Shown: positions 54,219 to 63,794, counted from the first letter of the stretch. The stretch: DNA of 64,000 nt from Nitrospira sp. MA-1 (GCA_032139905.1 JAQJDB010000007.1:1240001-1304000), one strand, 5' to 3'. Notes: generated from the letters alone by a model not told the origin. Program-made: numbers and translations.

Positions 54219-54749
54219 GATTCGGTTCTCAGCTCCTATACTTGTCTGAATTTAGAGGAACCCCAATATGACTCATATTATAGGTTATTGTACCGGATAT
54301 AGGGCTCTTCGTCCAAGCTGCCTGGCTGGATTGAGTCATTCTGCATGGCCATTGCAGAGTTACGAAAAGAGGAAAAGGAGTTTTCCTGTGAGTGGGTGGA
54401 AATGTTCCCATGCCAAGGCCCAGGTGAGTGGTGAACGCGCAAAATTTTGATTTATGCGATCTGTTTATTTGGTAGTTAACAAAGAGGTTTGTAGAAGACA
54501 CAAGATGGATCTTCCCTTACAATGGTTAAACGCAAGGAAAACATAGGTTTGTGAATGGAGAATACCCTGCCACAGGGTATGACGGGGAAACCCTTATGAC
54601 CTGGGTTAGCGAATATGAATAATGCGGTGGATGCGTGGTTCGTCATCAAGCCACCTTCACTCGTCGGATGCAACCAACTGAGTATGAGGAAGGGTTGAGA
54701 GAGATTTTCTCACTAATAGCCATCAAAAAATATTTTTTGAGTAACAACG
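54219..54749 (+). other. Gene-free interval upstream of malQ
   Basis: A 531-bp stretch. I see a perfect 8-bp hairpin with a 3-nt loop at 54562-54580 (ATACCCTG-CCA-CAGGGTAT) and a C-A6-TA-T6-G palindrome at 54724-54739 just before the malQ start. Neither matches a riboswitch or terminator I recognise. The minus-strand frames at 54229-54501 and 54476-54673 lack support and are treated as chance. Confidence 0.45.
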
Positions 54750-56984
54750 ATGAATAACCATGAATTTGCCACGAAGCCGATTTGGCAGTTAGGTCAGCAG
54801 TATGGCATTGGATCCGTTTATCATGATGGATTAGGTGTTGAGCGACAGGTCACGGTGCCTCATCTCAGGAAAGTACTGGAAAGTATGGGGGTGAAGGCCT
54901 CATCGAAACAGGAAATTCATGACTCCCTTTCTCATGCGGAATCACAATCCTGGACACAGGTTATTGACCCAGTGGTGGTGCGGTATCCTTCTGATTCCCC
55001 GTTCGAATTACCTCTGTCTCTTCCTCTTGATGATATCAGTTTGGAGAAGGTATCCCTCACTGTCCAGGTGACGGATGAGAAGGGGGGCTGTCGGCACCTA
55101 ACACTGCGAGGTGCCGGTGGTGAGGTGAAAGCTGAGAAGGCAATCCAAGGAGTTAAATATGTCCAGGTGCATTTCCCTCTTTCGGGAAAATTTCCGCTCG
55201 GATACTTCCGTCTGTCGGTCCGTGTGAAGTTTGATTCTAAACGAACAATTGAGGCCCACACGCTACTCATTGTGGCACCCAGGAAATGTTATCTTCCATC
55301 TTCGCCTAAGCGGCCTTGGGGAATTTCTCTGCAACTCTATGGCTTACGATCCCGAAAGAATTGGGGGATTGGAGATTTTCGAGATTTAGGGGACGTCATG
55401 AAAGTGGCAGGGGCTCGTTGGGGGGTGGCCACCATCGGGGTTAATCCTCTGCATATCCCGGCGTCAGGATTAACAAGCCCCTATTCCCCTTCCAGCCGCC
55501 TTTTCTGGAGTCCCATGTATTTGAATCTGGAAGGCGTGGACGAATGGCGGACTTCGACTGGTCTTCGCCAAAAAGCCAAGGGTGCAAAATTTCAACATAC
55601 CCTCCAACAGCTTCGGGAGAGTCCACTGGTCGATTATGCAGCCGTAGGGAAATTGAAATGGACAGTCCTGGAGGAATTATTTCGAGTCTTTCGACGGCAT
55701 CATCTCCAGCCTAAAACCCTCACGGCACGTGGGAGGGCGTTTACCAGATTTGTGTCCGGCTTCCACCCGCATCTGACAATGTTTTGCACGTTTCAGGTCT
55801 TGACTGAACATCTGGAAACGGTGGCTTGGCGTACCTGGCCGAAAGCCTTTCAGCATCCCCAGTCTCCTGATGTGGAAGTTTTTCAACGATCCTATGCCAC
55901 TCGCGTACAATTTTATCAATATGTTCAATGGCTGTGTGAGTTGCAATTACAGCAACTTGATCATGTCGCGAAGAAACATTCGTTGTCTCTCCGGCTGTAT
56001 CACGATCTACCGGTTGGCATTCATCCGGATGGAGCCGACGCCTGGGTCTTTCAAGATCAGCTTGCATCGGACATCACCGTCGGTGCGCCGCCGGACTCCT
56101 TTAATCTCAATGGACAAAGTTGGGGACTGGTCGTTCCCAATCCCGTTCGATTGCGGGAAGACGGTTATCGATTTTTTAGGGAAACCTTACGGCAAAACAT
56201 GCGACATGGAGGAGTCCTCCGGATCGACCATGCTCTGGGCTTGTTTCGGATGTTCTGGGTTCCCCAAGGCGGAACAGGTAAGGATGGCGTCTATGTCAGA
56301 ACCTATGTGGATGAAATTTTGGCGATCCTGGCTTTAGAAAGTGTGCGACGAAAGGTGATGGTGGTTGGGGAAGATCTTGGTGCGGTCACTCCTGCCATTC
56401 GAGAAAAATTAGATGCGGCCGGACTTCTATCCTATCGCCTGCTATTTTTTGAACGAGAGAACGGAGGAGCTATGATCCCGCCACATGCCTATCCTGAGCA
56501 GGCGCTTGTGGCCGCCACGACACATGACCTCCCTACCCTTAAAGGTTTTTGGGCTGGACAAGATATCCTCATTAGGCAGGAAGCGGGTGTATACCTCAGG
56601 AAAATGGATATCGAGCAAGATCAGCGAGGGCGTGCTGCTGATCGGAAACGGTTATGGGAGGCTTTACATCGTGAGGGCCTCTGTTCTGCCGAGGCGATGC
56701 CCTCTAGCCTTTCGGTCGACATGATTCAAGTCCTGTACCGGTATTTAGCCAGGACACCTTCCCGCCTGCTTATCGTGCAGCTTGAAGATCTGTTGGCAGA
56801 AATTGATACACCTAATCTGCCTGGAGCACCGGACTCAGTCTATCCTTCGTGGCGGGTTCGGATTGGTCGAGACTTGACTGCCTGGCTGAAAGATCCGGCC
56901 ATCCTGCGTTTTGCTCGGGCTATGCAACGCGAGCGAAGGAAGGGTGGAGGTACGCATCGGATGTCCAGGGAAACGGTTTCATGA
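54750..56984 (+). CDS. malQ: 4-alpha-glucanotransferase (amylomaltase, GH77)
   Basis: Transfers glucan segments between alpha-1,4 chains. The 744-aa product is the long, enteric type with about 180 residues before the GH77 domain. GH77 landmarks: KRPWGISLQLYGLRS near residue 187, GVNPLHIPASGLTSPYSPSSR near residue 229, DLPVGIHPDGADAWVFQD near residue 421, FNLNGQSWGLVV near residue 453, the nucleophile in VLRIDHALGLFR near residue 490, and the acid in VVGEDLGAVTP near residue 541. The N-terminus (KPIWQLGQQYGIGSVYHD) is as in long MalQ proteins. It starts the + strand block that ends at mgtE. Confidence 0.95.
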   Translation: MNNHEFATKPIWQLGQQYGIGSVYHDGLGVERQVTVPHLRKVLESMGVKASSKQEIHDSLSHAESQSWTQVIDPVVVRYPSDSPFELPLSLPLDDISLEKVSLTVQVTDEKGGCRHLTLRGAGGEVKAEKAIQGVKYVQVHFPLSGKFPLGYFRLSVRVKFDSKRTIEAHTLLIVAPRKCYLPSSPKRPWGISLQLYGLRSRKNWGIGDFRDLGDVMKVAGARWGVATIGVNPLHIPASGLTSPYSPSSRLFWSPMYLNLEGVDEWRTSTGLRQKAKGAKFQHTLQQLRESPLVDYAAVGKLKWTVLEELFRVFRRHHLQPKTLTARGRAFTRFVSGFHPHLTMFCTFQVLTEHLETVAWRTWPKAFQHPQSPDVEVFQRSYATRVQFYQYVQWLCELQLQQLDHVAKKHSLSLRLYHDLPVGIHPDGADAWVFQDQLASDITVGAPPDSFNLNGQSWGLVVPNPVRLREDGYRFFRETLRQNMRHGGVLRIDHALGLFRMFWVPQGGTGKDGVYVRTYVDEILAILALESVRRKVMVVGEDLGAVTPAIREKLDAAGLLSYRLLFFERENGGAMIPPHAYPEQALVAATTHDLPTLKGFWAGQDILIRQEAGVYLRKMDIEQDQRGRAADRKRLWEALHREGLCSAEAMPSSLSVDMIQVLYRYLARTPSRLLIVQLEDLLAEIDTPNLPGAPDSVYPSWRVRIGRDLTAWLKDPAILRFARAMQRERRKGGGTHRMSRETVS

Positions 56985-57189
56985 ACTCTTCCCTTTTTTA
57001 AGGATGGCCAGTCAGGTTGTATACCCAATTGAATCAAATGGGGTATCTCGCCCGAATGTCAGTTGCGTGATGTCTAAGAGGGGACTATGATCAACGATTG
57101 TCAAATATTCCCATGACCATCGAATCTGGTTAGGAAAACACGGTATTTCCTCTAAGTAGGGCGATCAGGAAGAGAGGGCGATCCTTCAT

Positions 57190-58038
57190 ATGCAAGAGAA
57201 AAAACTGACGATGGCCGGATGGGTGGATGGCTTAGCCGAGGCGGTTACTGCGAGCCTGGCCCAAATAGTTGCCTATCTACCCACTTTGATTTTGGCCTGT
57301 ATGTTGTTGGGTCTCGGCTATGTGCTGGCCAGGCTGGTGTCTGTCGTGGTGACCCGCTTGCTGCAATTGATGGGGTTTGACCGGTTGCTGAGTCGAACCG
57401 CCGTGCAAACCTTGTTGGAACGATCTGGAACCAAGCAGAAAAGTTCCGAAATATTAGGGATGATTGGTTTTTGGATTATTTTCCTGGTCTTTCTCATTCA
57501 AGCGTCTGACACTCTGAGTTTAACGATGGTCTCGGATGCGTTGACGAGTATTGCCTACTATATTCCCAAAGTCGGTATTGCCGTGTTGGTGCTGGTTTTG
57601 GGTTTGATCGCCGCGAACTTTGTCCGTGAATTGATTACCATGACGTGTAGCTCGGCAGGGATTACCCACGGGACGATGGTGGCCCAGGCGGTCTATGTGG
57701 CCGTGGTCCTGTTGATCGTGGTGACGGCCATTGATGCACTCGGGATTAATACAGAATTATTGAACAATACCATTGTTATCTTATTGGCGGGATTGATCGG
57801 AGGTGCAGCGTTGTCGTTTGGGTTGGGGTCACGAACTGCCGTGGCCAATCTCATTGCTGCTCATTATTTGGGATCAATGGTTCGGGTGGGCATGACCGTA
57901 AAAATCGGGGAGAACCAGGGAACCGTGGTTGCGGTGACACCCATCTCGGTCGTGTTAGAAACCAGGGATGGACGAGTCATTGTTCCTGCTACCCAGGTCA
58001 CCGAATCAACAGCCGTCATCACCCATACTGAGCATTAG
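57190..58038 (+). CDS. MscS-like mechanosensitive channel protein
   Basis: A 282-aa inner-membrane protein with about five membrane segments: a first near residue 28 (IVAYLPTLILACMLLGLGYVLA), then pairs typical of the conserved TM-helix family (residues 90-130 and 160-215), and a C-terminal beta domain MVRVGMTVKIGENQGTVVAVTPISVVLETRDGRVIVPATQV (residues about 232-272, listed here only by extent). This layout is that of small MscS-related channels. It is downstream of malQ and 3 bp upstream of the CBS protein, so the block is likely co-transcribed. An osmotic-downshift role is inferred from family. Confidence 0.83.
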   Translation: MQEKKLTMAGWVDGLAEAVTASLAQIVAYLPTLILACMLLGLGYVLARLVSVVVTRLLQLMGFDRLLSRTAVQTLLERSGTKQKSSEILGMIGFWIIFLVFLIQASDTLSLTMVSDALTSIAYYIPKVGIAVLVLVLGLIAANFVRELITMTCSSAGITHGTMVAQAVYVAVVLLIVVTAIDALGINTELLNNTIVILLAGLIGGAALSFGLGSRTAVANLIAAHYLGSMVRVGMTVKIGENQGTVVAVTPISVVLETRDGRVIVPATQVTESTAVITHTEH

Positions 58039-58041
58039 CCT

Positions 58042-58878
58042 ATGGAACTCGAACATCGGCTGACTCTTGGGTATCTGCAGGCCCATCCCGTGGAAGCGGC
58101 TCGTCATTTGGAATCCCTCGATCCTCATGAATCGGCTTCGCTCCTGGAGGCCTTGCCCGGCGAAGAAATCGCTGGTGTGTTAGAGCATTGCTTGCCGGTG
58201 TCCACTGCCAAAATAATCGAAGAGCTTTCGAAAGATCTCGGAGCGGGTGTCTTAAGCGCCATGAATGCCACATCTGCTATCGGGGTTCTTCGGCAATTTG
58301 AGGAACCTGTTCGCCAGGACATATTAGACCGGTTGGATAATCCGATGGGGGCTACCCTTCGCCGTGCCTTGCGGTATTCACCCAACACGGCCGGAAGCTT
58401 AGCGGATCCTCAGGTGTTCACGCTTCCACCTGATATTGCCGTCGAGGAGGCTATAGACCGTATTCGTACCTATGGCCAGAAAGCCATGTACTATGTCTAT
58501 GTCATCGATCGCGATAGCAAATTGGAAGGTGTCCTCACATTGAGGCAACTGCTCATTGATCGGTCTGATCATTTAGTCGGAACATTAATGGAGACCCAGA
58601 TCACCACGTTATCAGCAGAGGCCAATCTGGAAGAAATTCTCAAACATTCTGAGTGGAGCCGGTTTCATACATTGCCGGTGGTGGATCGATGGGGAACCTT
58701 TTTTGGCGCCTTGCGATATCGAATGTTACGCAGGATTGAGAAAGATGTCGGAGGCAAGGCTCCATTGGGTTCGGTGAGTGATTCGCTCATGCAACTTTGG
58801 GAAGTGTATTCGTTAACCGGCATTCGTTTAATGACTGATGTCGCGGAAACCCTGCAAGAACGGAACAAAATAGGGTGA
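58042..58878 (+). CDS. Soluble MgtE-like protein: MgtE N-domain plus CBS pair, no transmembrane domain
   Basis: A 278-aa soluble protein similar in layout to the first part of MgtE: an MgtE N-like helical superhelix (about residues 10-120, HPVEAARHLESLDPHESASL) and two CBS domains (about residues 130-190 and 190-245), with no membrane segments. The CBS pairing segment KAMYYVYVIDRDSKLEGVLT matches DVHDVYVIDRTQKLVGRI in the next gene. In MgtE these domains sense Mg2+ and gate the channel. A free copy may regulate or bind the transporter, an inference. GTG of mgtE overlaps its stop by 4 bp. Confidence 0.82.
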   Translation: MELEHRLTLGYLQAHPVEAARHLESLDPHESASLLEALPGEEIAGVLEHCLPVSTAKIIEELSKDLGAGVLSAMNATSAIGVLRQFEEPVRQDILDRLDNPMGATLRRALRYSPNTAGSLADPQVFTLPPDIAVEEAIDRIRTYGQKAMYYVYVIDRDSKLEGVLTLRQLLIDRSDHLVGTLMETQITTLSAEANLEEILKHSEWSRFHTLPVVDRWGTFFGALRYRMLRRIEKDVGGKAPLGSVSDSLMQLWEVYSLTGIRLMTDVAETLQERNKIG

Positions 58879-60209
58879 GGGATCTGACCACGCAGACCAG
58901 CACAAAAGTTCGGGGAAGAGGTCATCTTCTCAACGAGGCGTTTTTTCAGAACCATCATGAGGAAGCCGCACGTATTCTGGAAGGGTATCCGGTGGAGGAT
59001 ATTCTGCGAGTCTTGCAAGGAACCAGTCCGAAAAATGCCGCGAATCTACTTGCCTGTATCACTCCTCCCGTCGCCGCGGATACGTTGGCGATCATGCCCA
59101 CCGATCTCCTGAAGCAGGTTGTGCCGCATCTTTCGCCGTCATTGGCTGCCTCCTTGTTTCAACGATTGGACGACGATTTGCAACGGGCGATTCTTTTCCG
59201 AGTCCCTGAACGGTATGCACAGGAAATCCGGTCCTATATGACTTACCCGGAGGAATCCGTCGGTCGTATTATGGATCCAAAATTTTTTGTGTTACAGGAG
59301 GAAAGCACGGTTCGGGAAGCCATGGTCCAGGTGCGGATCAGGGCGCAAAAGGATGTTCACGATGTCTATGTCATTGATCGAACTCAAAAGCTTGTGGGCC
59401 GGATTTCCGTTCGTGACTTGCTGCTGGTGGATCCCGAAGAAAAATTGCAGTCGGTCATGGTTCAGGATCTTCCCACCATTCATCCTTTGGAGTCACGTGA
59501 AGAGATTGTCGAACTCTTTGGTGAACGTCATTTTTTTACGATTCCCGTTGTGGATTTGGACAAACGGCTGTTAGGCGTTGTCCGAAACGAAGCCATTATT
59601 AAAGCCAGTCAGGAAGATGCGAGTGCGGACCTACTCACGATGGTGGGGGCGAATAAGGATGAGCGTGCGCTTTCCCCTGTATGGTTTTCTGTCCGAAAAC
59701 GATTGCCGTGGTTGCAGCTCAACCTGTTAACGGCATTTGCGGCTGCCTTTGTGGTGGGAATGTTCGAAGGAACGATTGCCAAATTTACGGCCCTGGCCGT
59801 CCTGCTTCCGGTTGTCGCCGGGCAATCAGGCAATACCGGGGCTCAATCTCTCGCTGTAGTCATTCGCGGGTTGGCTTTACGGGATATCCGACCATCCCAA
59901 TGGCTCCGGGTCAGTGGAAAAGAAGTCTATGTCGCATTTTTAAATGGGCTGGCCGTCTCTGCCACAGCCTGTTTCGCCGTGGGCTTATGGAGCCGGTCGC
60001 TGGGCATGGTCTTCATCATCGGATTGTCCATGATTATTTCGATGGTCATTGCCGGGTTATCCGGCGCGATCATTCCCATCGCTTTGAAGGCACTCAAACA
60101 GGATCCGGCGCAATCCTCCTCCATTGTGTTAACGACGATCACCGATGTGGTCGGGTTTTTTAGTTTCTTAGGGCTTGCCACCTTGCTTTCAAGTTTGTTG
60201 GAAACTTGA
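58875..60209 (+). CDS. mgtE: Magnesium transporter MgtE
   Basis: A homodimeric Mg2+ channel of the inner membrane. The 444-aa product has an N-terminal helical domain (about residues 15-125), two CBS domains (about residues 135-255), a linker helix and five membrane segments starting at about residue 275. The pore landmarks PVVAGQSGNTGAQ near residues 314-326 and TTITDVVGFFSFLGLA near residue 420 match the Mg2+ site of the family. GTG 58875 overlaps the upstream stop. Length is standard. Mg2+ binding residues of the N domain are partly conserved and cannot be checked in detail by eye. Confidence 0.94.
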   Translation: MRDLTTQTSTKVRGRGHLLNEAFFQNHHEEAARILEGYPVEDILRVLQGTSPKNAANLLACITPPVAADTLAIMPTDLLKQVVPHLSPSLAASLFQRLDDDLQRAILFRVPERYAQEIRSYMTYPEESVGRIMDPKFFVLQEESTVREAMVQVRIRAQKDVHDVYVIDRTQKLVGRISVRDLLLVDPEEKLQSVMVQDLPTIHPLESREEIVELFGERHFFTIPVVDLDKRLLGVVRNEAIIKASQEDASADLLTMVGANKDERALSPVWFSVRKRLPWLQLNLLTAFAAAFVVGMFEGTIAKFTALAVLLPVVAGQSGNTGAQSLAVVIRGLALRDIRPSQWLRVSGKEVYVAFLNGLAVSATACFAVGLWSRSLGMVFIIGLSMIISMVIAGLSGAIIPIALKALKQDPAQSSSIVLTTITDVVGFFSFLGLATLLSSLLET

Positions 60210-60265
60210 TCATTGATCGGTTGGGGGCGGTGTCCGCTTCATCTCTGCTCCACCACTCCCATTCC

Positions 60266-60283
60266 GCCTCGGGAGGGGCTTTT
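60266..60283 (+). terminator. Candidate terminator after mgtE
   Basis: GCCTC-GGGA-GGGGC hairpin (one T-G pair) directly followed by TTTT, in the 170-bp gap between mgtE and the CBS gene. Short, moderate quality. Confidence 0.4.
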
Positions 60284-60379
60284 CATTCCAGGAAAACTTC
60301 TGATTGCCTACTCATTAATGGTAGGGTAGTATCGTTTTTTCGCTCATTTTTATCTTAATCATTGAGGAGAGGAGGCTTT

Positions 60380-61147
60380 ATGGAATCATCCAAGACGTCT
60401 AAAACGGATCGAGTGGGAACGTTGGATCAAGATATTTCTCGAATTCGTAAGCAGTTAGAGATCATAAAAAGATTTCTGATAGATGAGCCTTCTCCCGCAT
60501 CCTTGAACGAATTTGATTCGACCACGGAAGACATTCTCGCCGATGCATTCGGAAGTTCTTCCCCGCTATTAGATACGTATGACTATGCTCAACTTGGGGA
60601 GGCAGCGGGGCTCATGAATCTTCCAGAAGGAGCGCCGGAAGGCACCACCCATCAATCCCAACGCGAAACGGTCCGGCAACGTCAGCGAGTTTTGGAAAGC
60701 GGTATTGCCGATCTTGAGGCCAGGAGGGCCTCTCTCTCACAGGAATCCAGGAAACGGAAAGGTTCCGGTCCAAACGTTGCGGACTATATGGCAAAAACTG
60801 TTCGATCTGTATCGCTTGATGCCACCTTGCAGGAAGTCGGACAATGCTTGCAAAAATGGAAAATCGGTTCCGTATTGGTTCAAAATGGGGATGAGTTCTT
60901 GGGATATATCACTGAAACAGAATTGACTCGAGAGGTTGTTGCATCCGGAACAGACCCCGTGACAACTACGGTGAAGACCTGCATGCGTGAACCGTTAGTC
61001 ACCATTGAGACCAGTGATCCAATTGTGGAAGCTGTGCGCCTGATGAAAGAAAAAGCGACACGCCATCTTGCGGTCACAGAAAGTAACCGGATCGTCGGGG
61101 TCGTCTCCGTTTCGGATATTATCCGGTATTATTCCGGGGTTAAATAA
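60380..61147 (+). CDS. CBS-pair protein with N-terminal helical region
   Basis: A 255-aa cytoplasmic protein. The first 135 residues are helical and polar with two likely coiled-coil parts (DQDISRIRKQLEIIKRFLID and QRETVRQRQRVLESGIADLEARR). The C-terminal half is a CBS pair: VADYMAKTVRSVSLDATLQEVGQ and MREPLVTIETSDPIVEAVRLM, followed by HLAVTESNRIVGVVSVSDIIRYY. CBS pairs bind adenosine nucleotides or Mg2+. ATG 60380 follows a GGAGAGGAGG site; the frame opens earlier at TTG 60362. The target is unknown. Confidence 0.8.
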   Translation: MESSKTSKTDRVGTLDQDISRIRKQLEIIKRFLIDEPSPASLNEFDSTTEDILADAFGSSSPLLDTYDYAQLGEAAGLMNLPEGAPEGTTHQSQRETVRQRQRVLESGIADLEARRASLSQESRKRKGSGPNVADYMAKTVRSVSLDATLQEVGQCLQKWKIGSVLVQNGDEFLGYITETELTREVVASGTDPVTTTVKTCMREPLVTIETSDPIVEAVRLMKEKATRHLAVTESNRIVGVVSVSDIIRYYSGVK

Positions 61148-61432
61148 TCGTTGCTTGAGTAGAGACTCTCCCTCGCCTTCTAACCTCTGGTTGCGATGCT
61201 CTCCTATTCGGGGAAACACATGCTTTTTTGCCGTCGTGTTCCTTGAGGAGGGCGTCACCCTCATTTGAAAAAATCTTCGATCCGCTCATATAAAAAAAGC
61301 TTGAGGATGGGGATGGCATACAGTGAAGAGGGTGTAAGAATAAATTACCTGATGGATTATTGGGGACATTCGGGGATTTACCCCATCGCAGATTCTATTC
61401 CGGGAATGCAGTACAGGCATCTAGAACTAGTC

Positions 61433-62929
61433 ATGGGGATGAAAATGGGCAATAAAAAGAGGAAGGTGAGGGGTCATTGGTTCCGACAGGTCTTTAGTCC
61501 GGCCTTGGCGATGTGGATCGGTTGTGCCGGTGTTTTTGCCATGAGTATCGGAATGGAGGGAACTCTGGGGTGGGCGGGCGAACCATCAGAGTCGGCCATA
61601 GAACGAACGGAGGAAAGGACCGTAAAGCAAGGAGGATTCGAAGACGTGGCTCAGGCGGTGACCCCGTCTGTGGTCAATATCACCGCAACCATTGATATTG
61701 TTGATTCTCGGGGTGGAGGCGTGCCACTCCCGTTTAGAGGTTTTGGTGAGGGCCAACCGCCACCGGGTATTCGCAAACGTCAAAAGGGTTCAGGGTCAGG
61801 AGTCATCCTGTCTTCCGACGGATATATTGTGACCAATAATCATGTAATTGCCGAAAGCCGTGATCTCCTTGTTACTCTTCCAGATGCGCGTGAATTTTCA
61901 GCCAAGGTGGTTGGTGCGGATCCGGAAACAGATTTGGCGGTTATTAAAATTCAGGCTGAAAACCTTCCAGTGATTCCCTGGGGAAATTCCTCCTCGTTAG
62001 CTGTTGGCCAATATGTACTGGCTGTTGGCAACCCGTTTGGTCTGAATTCAACGGTGACGCTTGGTATAGTCAGCGCTCTTGACCGAGGAGGCATGGGGTT
62101 AGCCCGCTTTGAAGATTTCATTCAGACCGATGCGGCAATTAACCCTGGGAATTCAGGTGGAGCCTTGGTGAACACACGGGGAGAATTAGTTGGCATTAAT
62201 ACGGCAATAGCCTCTCAAAATGGAGGGTATCAGGGGGTGGGGTTCGCTGTGCCCTCTTCATTAGCAAGACCTGTGTTAGAGGAATTGATCAATAATGGAA
62301 AGATTGTCCGAGGATATTTAGGTCTGGGGGTGCAGGAAATGACGATGGAGTTGGCTCCGTGGTTTGGCCTGAAAAACAGTGAAGGGGCGCTAGTGACCGA
62401 TGTGGTTCCTGGTGGACCCGCCGATAAAGCCGGCATACACCGGGGAGAGGTGATTCTTCAGTACCAAGGGAAACACGTGAAAGATGGACAGATGCTTTTG
62501 GAGGGAGTGACACGTGCCAATATTGGAGAACAGATCGAATTGGGTATTATCGAGAATGGAAAAGAGCGTAAAGTAAGAATGATCATCCGTGAGCAACCAC
62601 CGATCCCTCAGGTGCGGCGTATTCGAACGCCTCGGGTGGAGCATCCGCTTGCCGGAGTGGAAGTGGCCGATGTCGATGAGGCGGCCATTCAGGAATATGA
62701 GTTGAATCCTGTCACCAAGGGAGCTGTGGTCTCATTCCTTGAAGAAGGGTGTGCTGCTGAATTAGCGGGGATCATAGAAGGAGATGTCATTATTGAATTG
62801 AATATGCATTCCGTGGAATCCGTCAGGGAGTATTCCTCATGGTTTAATCGGCTTAAAAAGGAACAAGCGTTACTGGTGGTGCTTGTCCGTTCTTCGCGTC
62901 ATTTGTATGTGGTGGTGAAATCTTCCTGA
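61433..62929 (+). CDS. DegP/DegQ-type periplasmic serine protease
   Basis: A trypsin-like protease/chaperone of the periplasm with two PDZ domains. From ATG 61433 the product is 498 aa, with a signal peptide (residues about 14-40), the trypsin domain with catalytic H137 (TNNHVIA), D167 (ETDLAVIK) and S241 (NPGNSGGAL), PDZ1 (about residues 280-370; GYLGLGVQE and VVPGGPADKAGIHRGEVI) and PDZ2 (about residues 395-495). The frame opens at TTG 61265, but the extra 56 residues are not conserved-like and precede the signal peptide, so the later start is preferred (ATG 61439 and 61445 are alternatives). Q-linker and triad are intact. Confidence 0.94.
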   Translation: MGMKMGNKKRKVRGHWFRQVFSPALAMWIGCAGVFAMSIGMEGTLGWAGEPSESAIERTEERTVKQGGFEDVAQAVTPSVVNITATIDIVDSRGGGVPLPFRGFGEGQPPPGIRKRQKGSGSGVILSSDGYIVTNNHVIAESRDLLVTLPDAREFSAKVVGADPETDLAVIKIQAENLPVIPWGNSSSLAVGQYVLAVGNPFGLNSTVTLGIVSALDRGGMGLARFEDFIQTDAAINPGNSGGALVNTRGELVGINTAIASQNGGYQGVGFAVPSSLARPVLEELINNGKIVRGYLGLGVQEMTMELAPWFGLKNSEGALVTDVVPGGPADKAGIHRGEVILQYQGKHVKDGQMLLEGVTRANIGEQIELGIIENGKERKVRMIIREQPPIPQVRRIRTPRVEHPLAGVEVADVDEAAIQEYELNPVTKGAVVSFLEEGCAAELAGIIEGDVIIELNMHSVESVREYSSWFNRLKKEQALLVVLVRSSRHLYVVVKSS

Positions 62930-63074
62930 AAGAATCAGGCTGAGAAGGGTTTCCGGAAATTCACGGATTTATCAGAGGAGCTTTTGTCTGCGGCATTTAA
63001 ACTCTTTGTCCAAGGGTTCTTTATTTTTGGCCGGGGATGTTTGAAGATTCCTGGTTGAAAATAAGAGCACCGGA

Positions 63075-63719
63075 TCAAAATGGAGCGATCAAATCGGTAA
63101 ACTCAAAGTCGAAAAAAAACAGGATGGTATATTCGTTGAAGTAGGTTGACCCTTGGAACCAGGGAGTGGAGCGAACAAATTGTCCCGTCGCCGTTTCGTA
63201 AATATCCAGGCGGAATCGGGAATATCCCGACAATTTTTGGGATGCGTATATCGCAATCTCGGGCAAGGCAATTGGGAGGAGTGCACTCTGTATTGGAGGT
63301 AACCCGAACAAGGAGGACCGTTGCTCGACTCCTAGACCCTGAACAAGGATGTGGATTCGGTACTTGGCTTTAGCTGGATCCGCAACGATTTTCAGTCCGC
63401 TTTCTCCCAGCCAACCCCCAATTGCACCCTTGAAAAAACCTTGGGCAACGGGCAATCCATCTGCCACGTGCAATCCAGAGATATCGAGACTTACCGTCTC
63501 TCCAGGGGTTAAGAGGATGGGCATGGTGTTCTCTCCATGCAGACTTCGCTCCACAGCTTGAGCCATGAGGAGTTGTTGGACTGCAGTTGGCGATTCAGGA
63601 AGGGGTATGGCATTCATGGCACCGCAGCCGGTCAGTATTCCCACTAACAGGAGAACTGATAGAATCCATAGCATGGACCTATTCCACTGACGTACTTCGG
63701 TTAACCAAATCACTTTCAC
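63075..63719 (-). CDS. Lipoprotein of unknown function, 214 aa
   Basis: No named family. The N-terminus has a signal peptide with the lipobox GILTGC (cysteine 32). The mature part is about 180 residues with GETVSLDISGLHVADG, a strand-rich core, and an aromatic C-terminal end (YFNEYTILFFFDFEFTDL). It has many hydrophobic and Gly residues, like lipoproteins of LPS or outer-membrane assembly, but no motif I can name. It is convergent with the protease gene, 145 bp apart. Confidence 0.68.
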   Translation of the reverse strand: MKVIWLTEVRQWNRSMLWILSVLLLVGILTGCGAMNAIPLPESPTAVQQLLMAQAVERSLHGENTMPILLTPGETVSLDISGLHVADGLPVAQGFFKGAIGGWLGESGLKIVADPAKAKYRIHILVQGLGVEQRSSLFGLPPIQSALLPIALPEIAIYASQKLSGYSRFRLDIYETATGQFVRSTPWFQGSTYFNEYTILFFFDFEFTDLIAPF

Positions 63720-63794
63720 CTCTTTTTTGTTAAGACCAGAGAAATATGGGAGTCAACTTCAAGGAGAACAGGTGTTCGATACGGCCTCGTTAGT

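Noticed and set aside
54229-54501. 90-aa minus-strand frame in the malQ upstream region
   Set aside because: No ribosome-binding site, mixed composition and no family-like segments.
54562-54580. Eight-bp hairpin in the malQ upstream region as a riboswitch part
   Set aside because: A single hairpin with no conserved aptamer sequence nearby; nothing I know matches.
57000-58042. Mg2+ riboswitch (M-box or ykkC-like) before the MgtE genes
   Set aside because: The genes before mgtE are tightly packed (3-bp gap, then overlap), and the leader before the MscS-like gene shows no M-box features.
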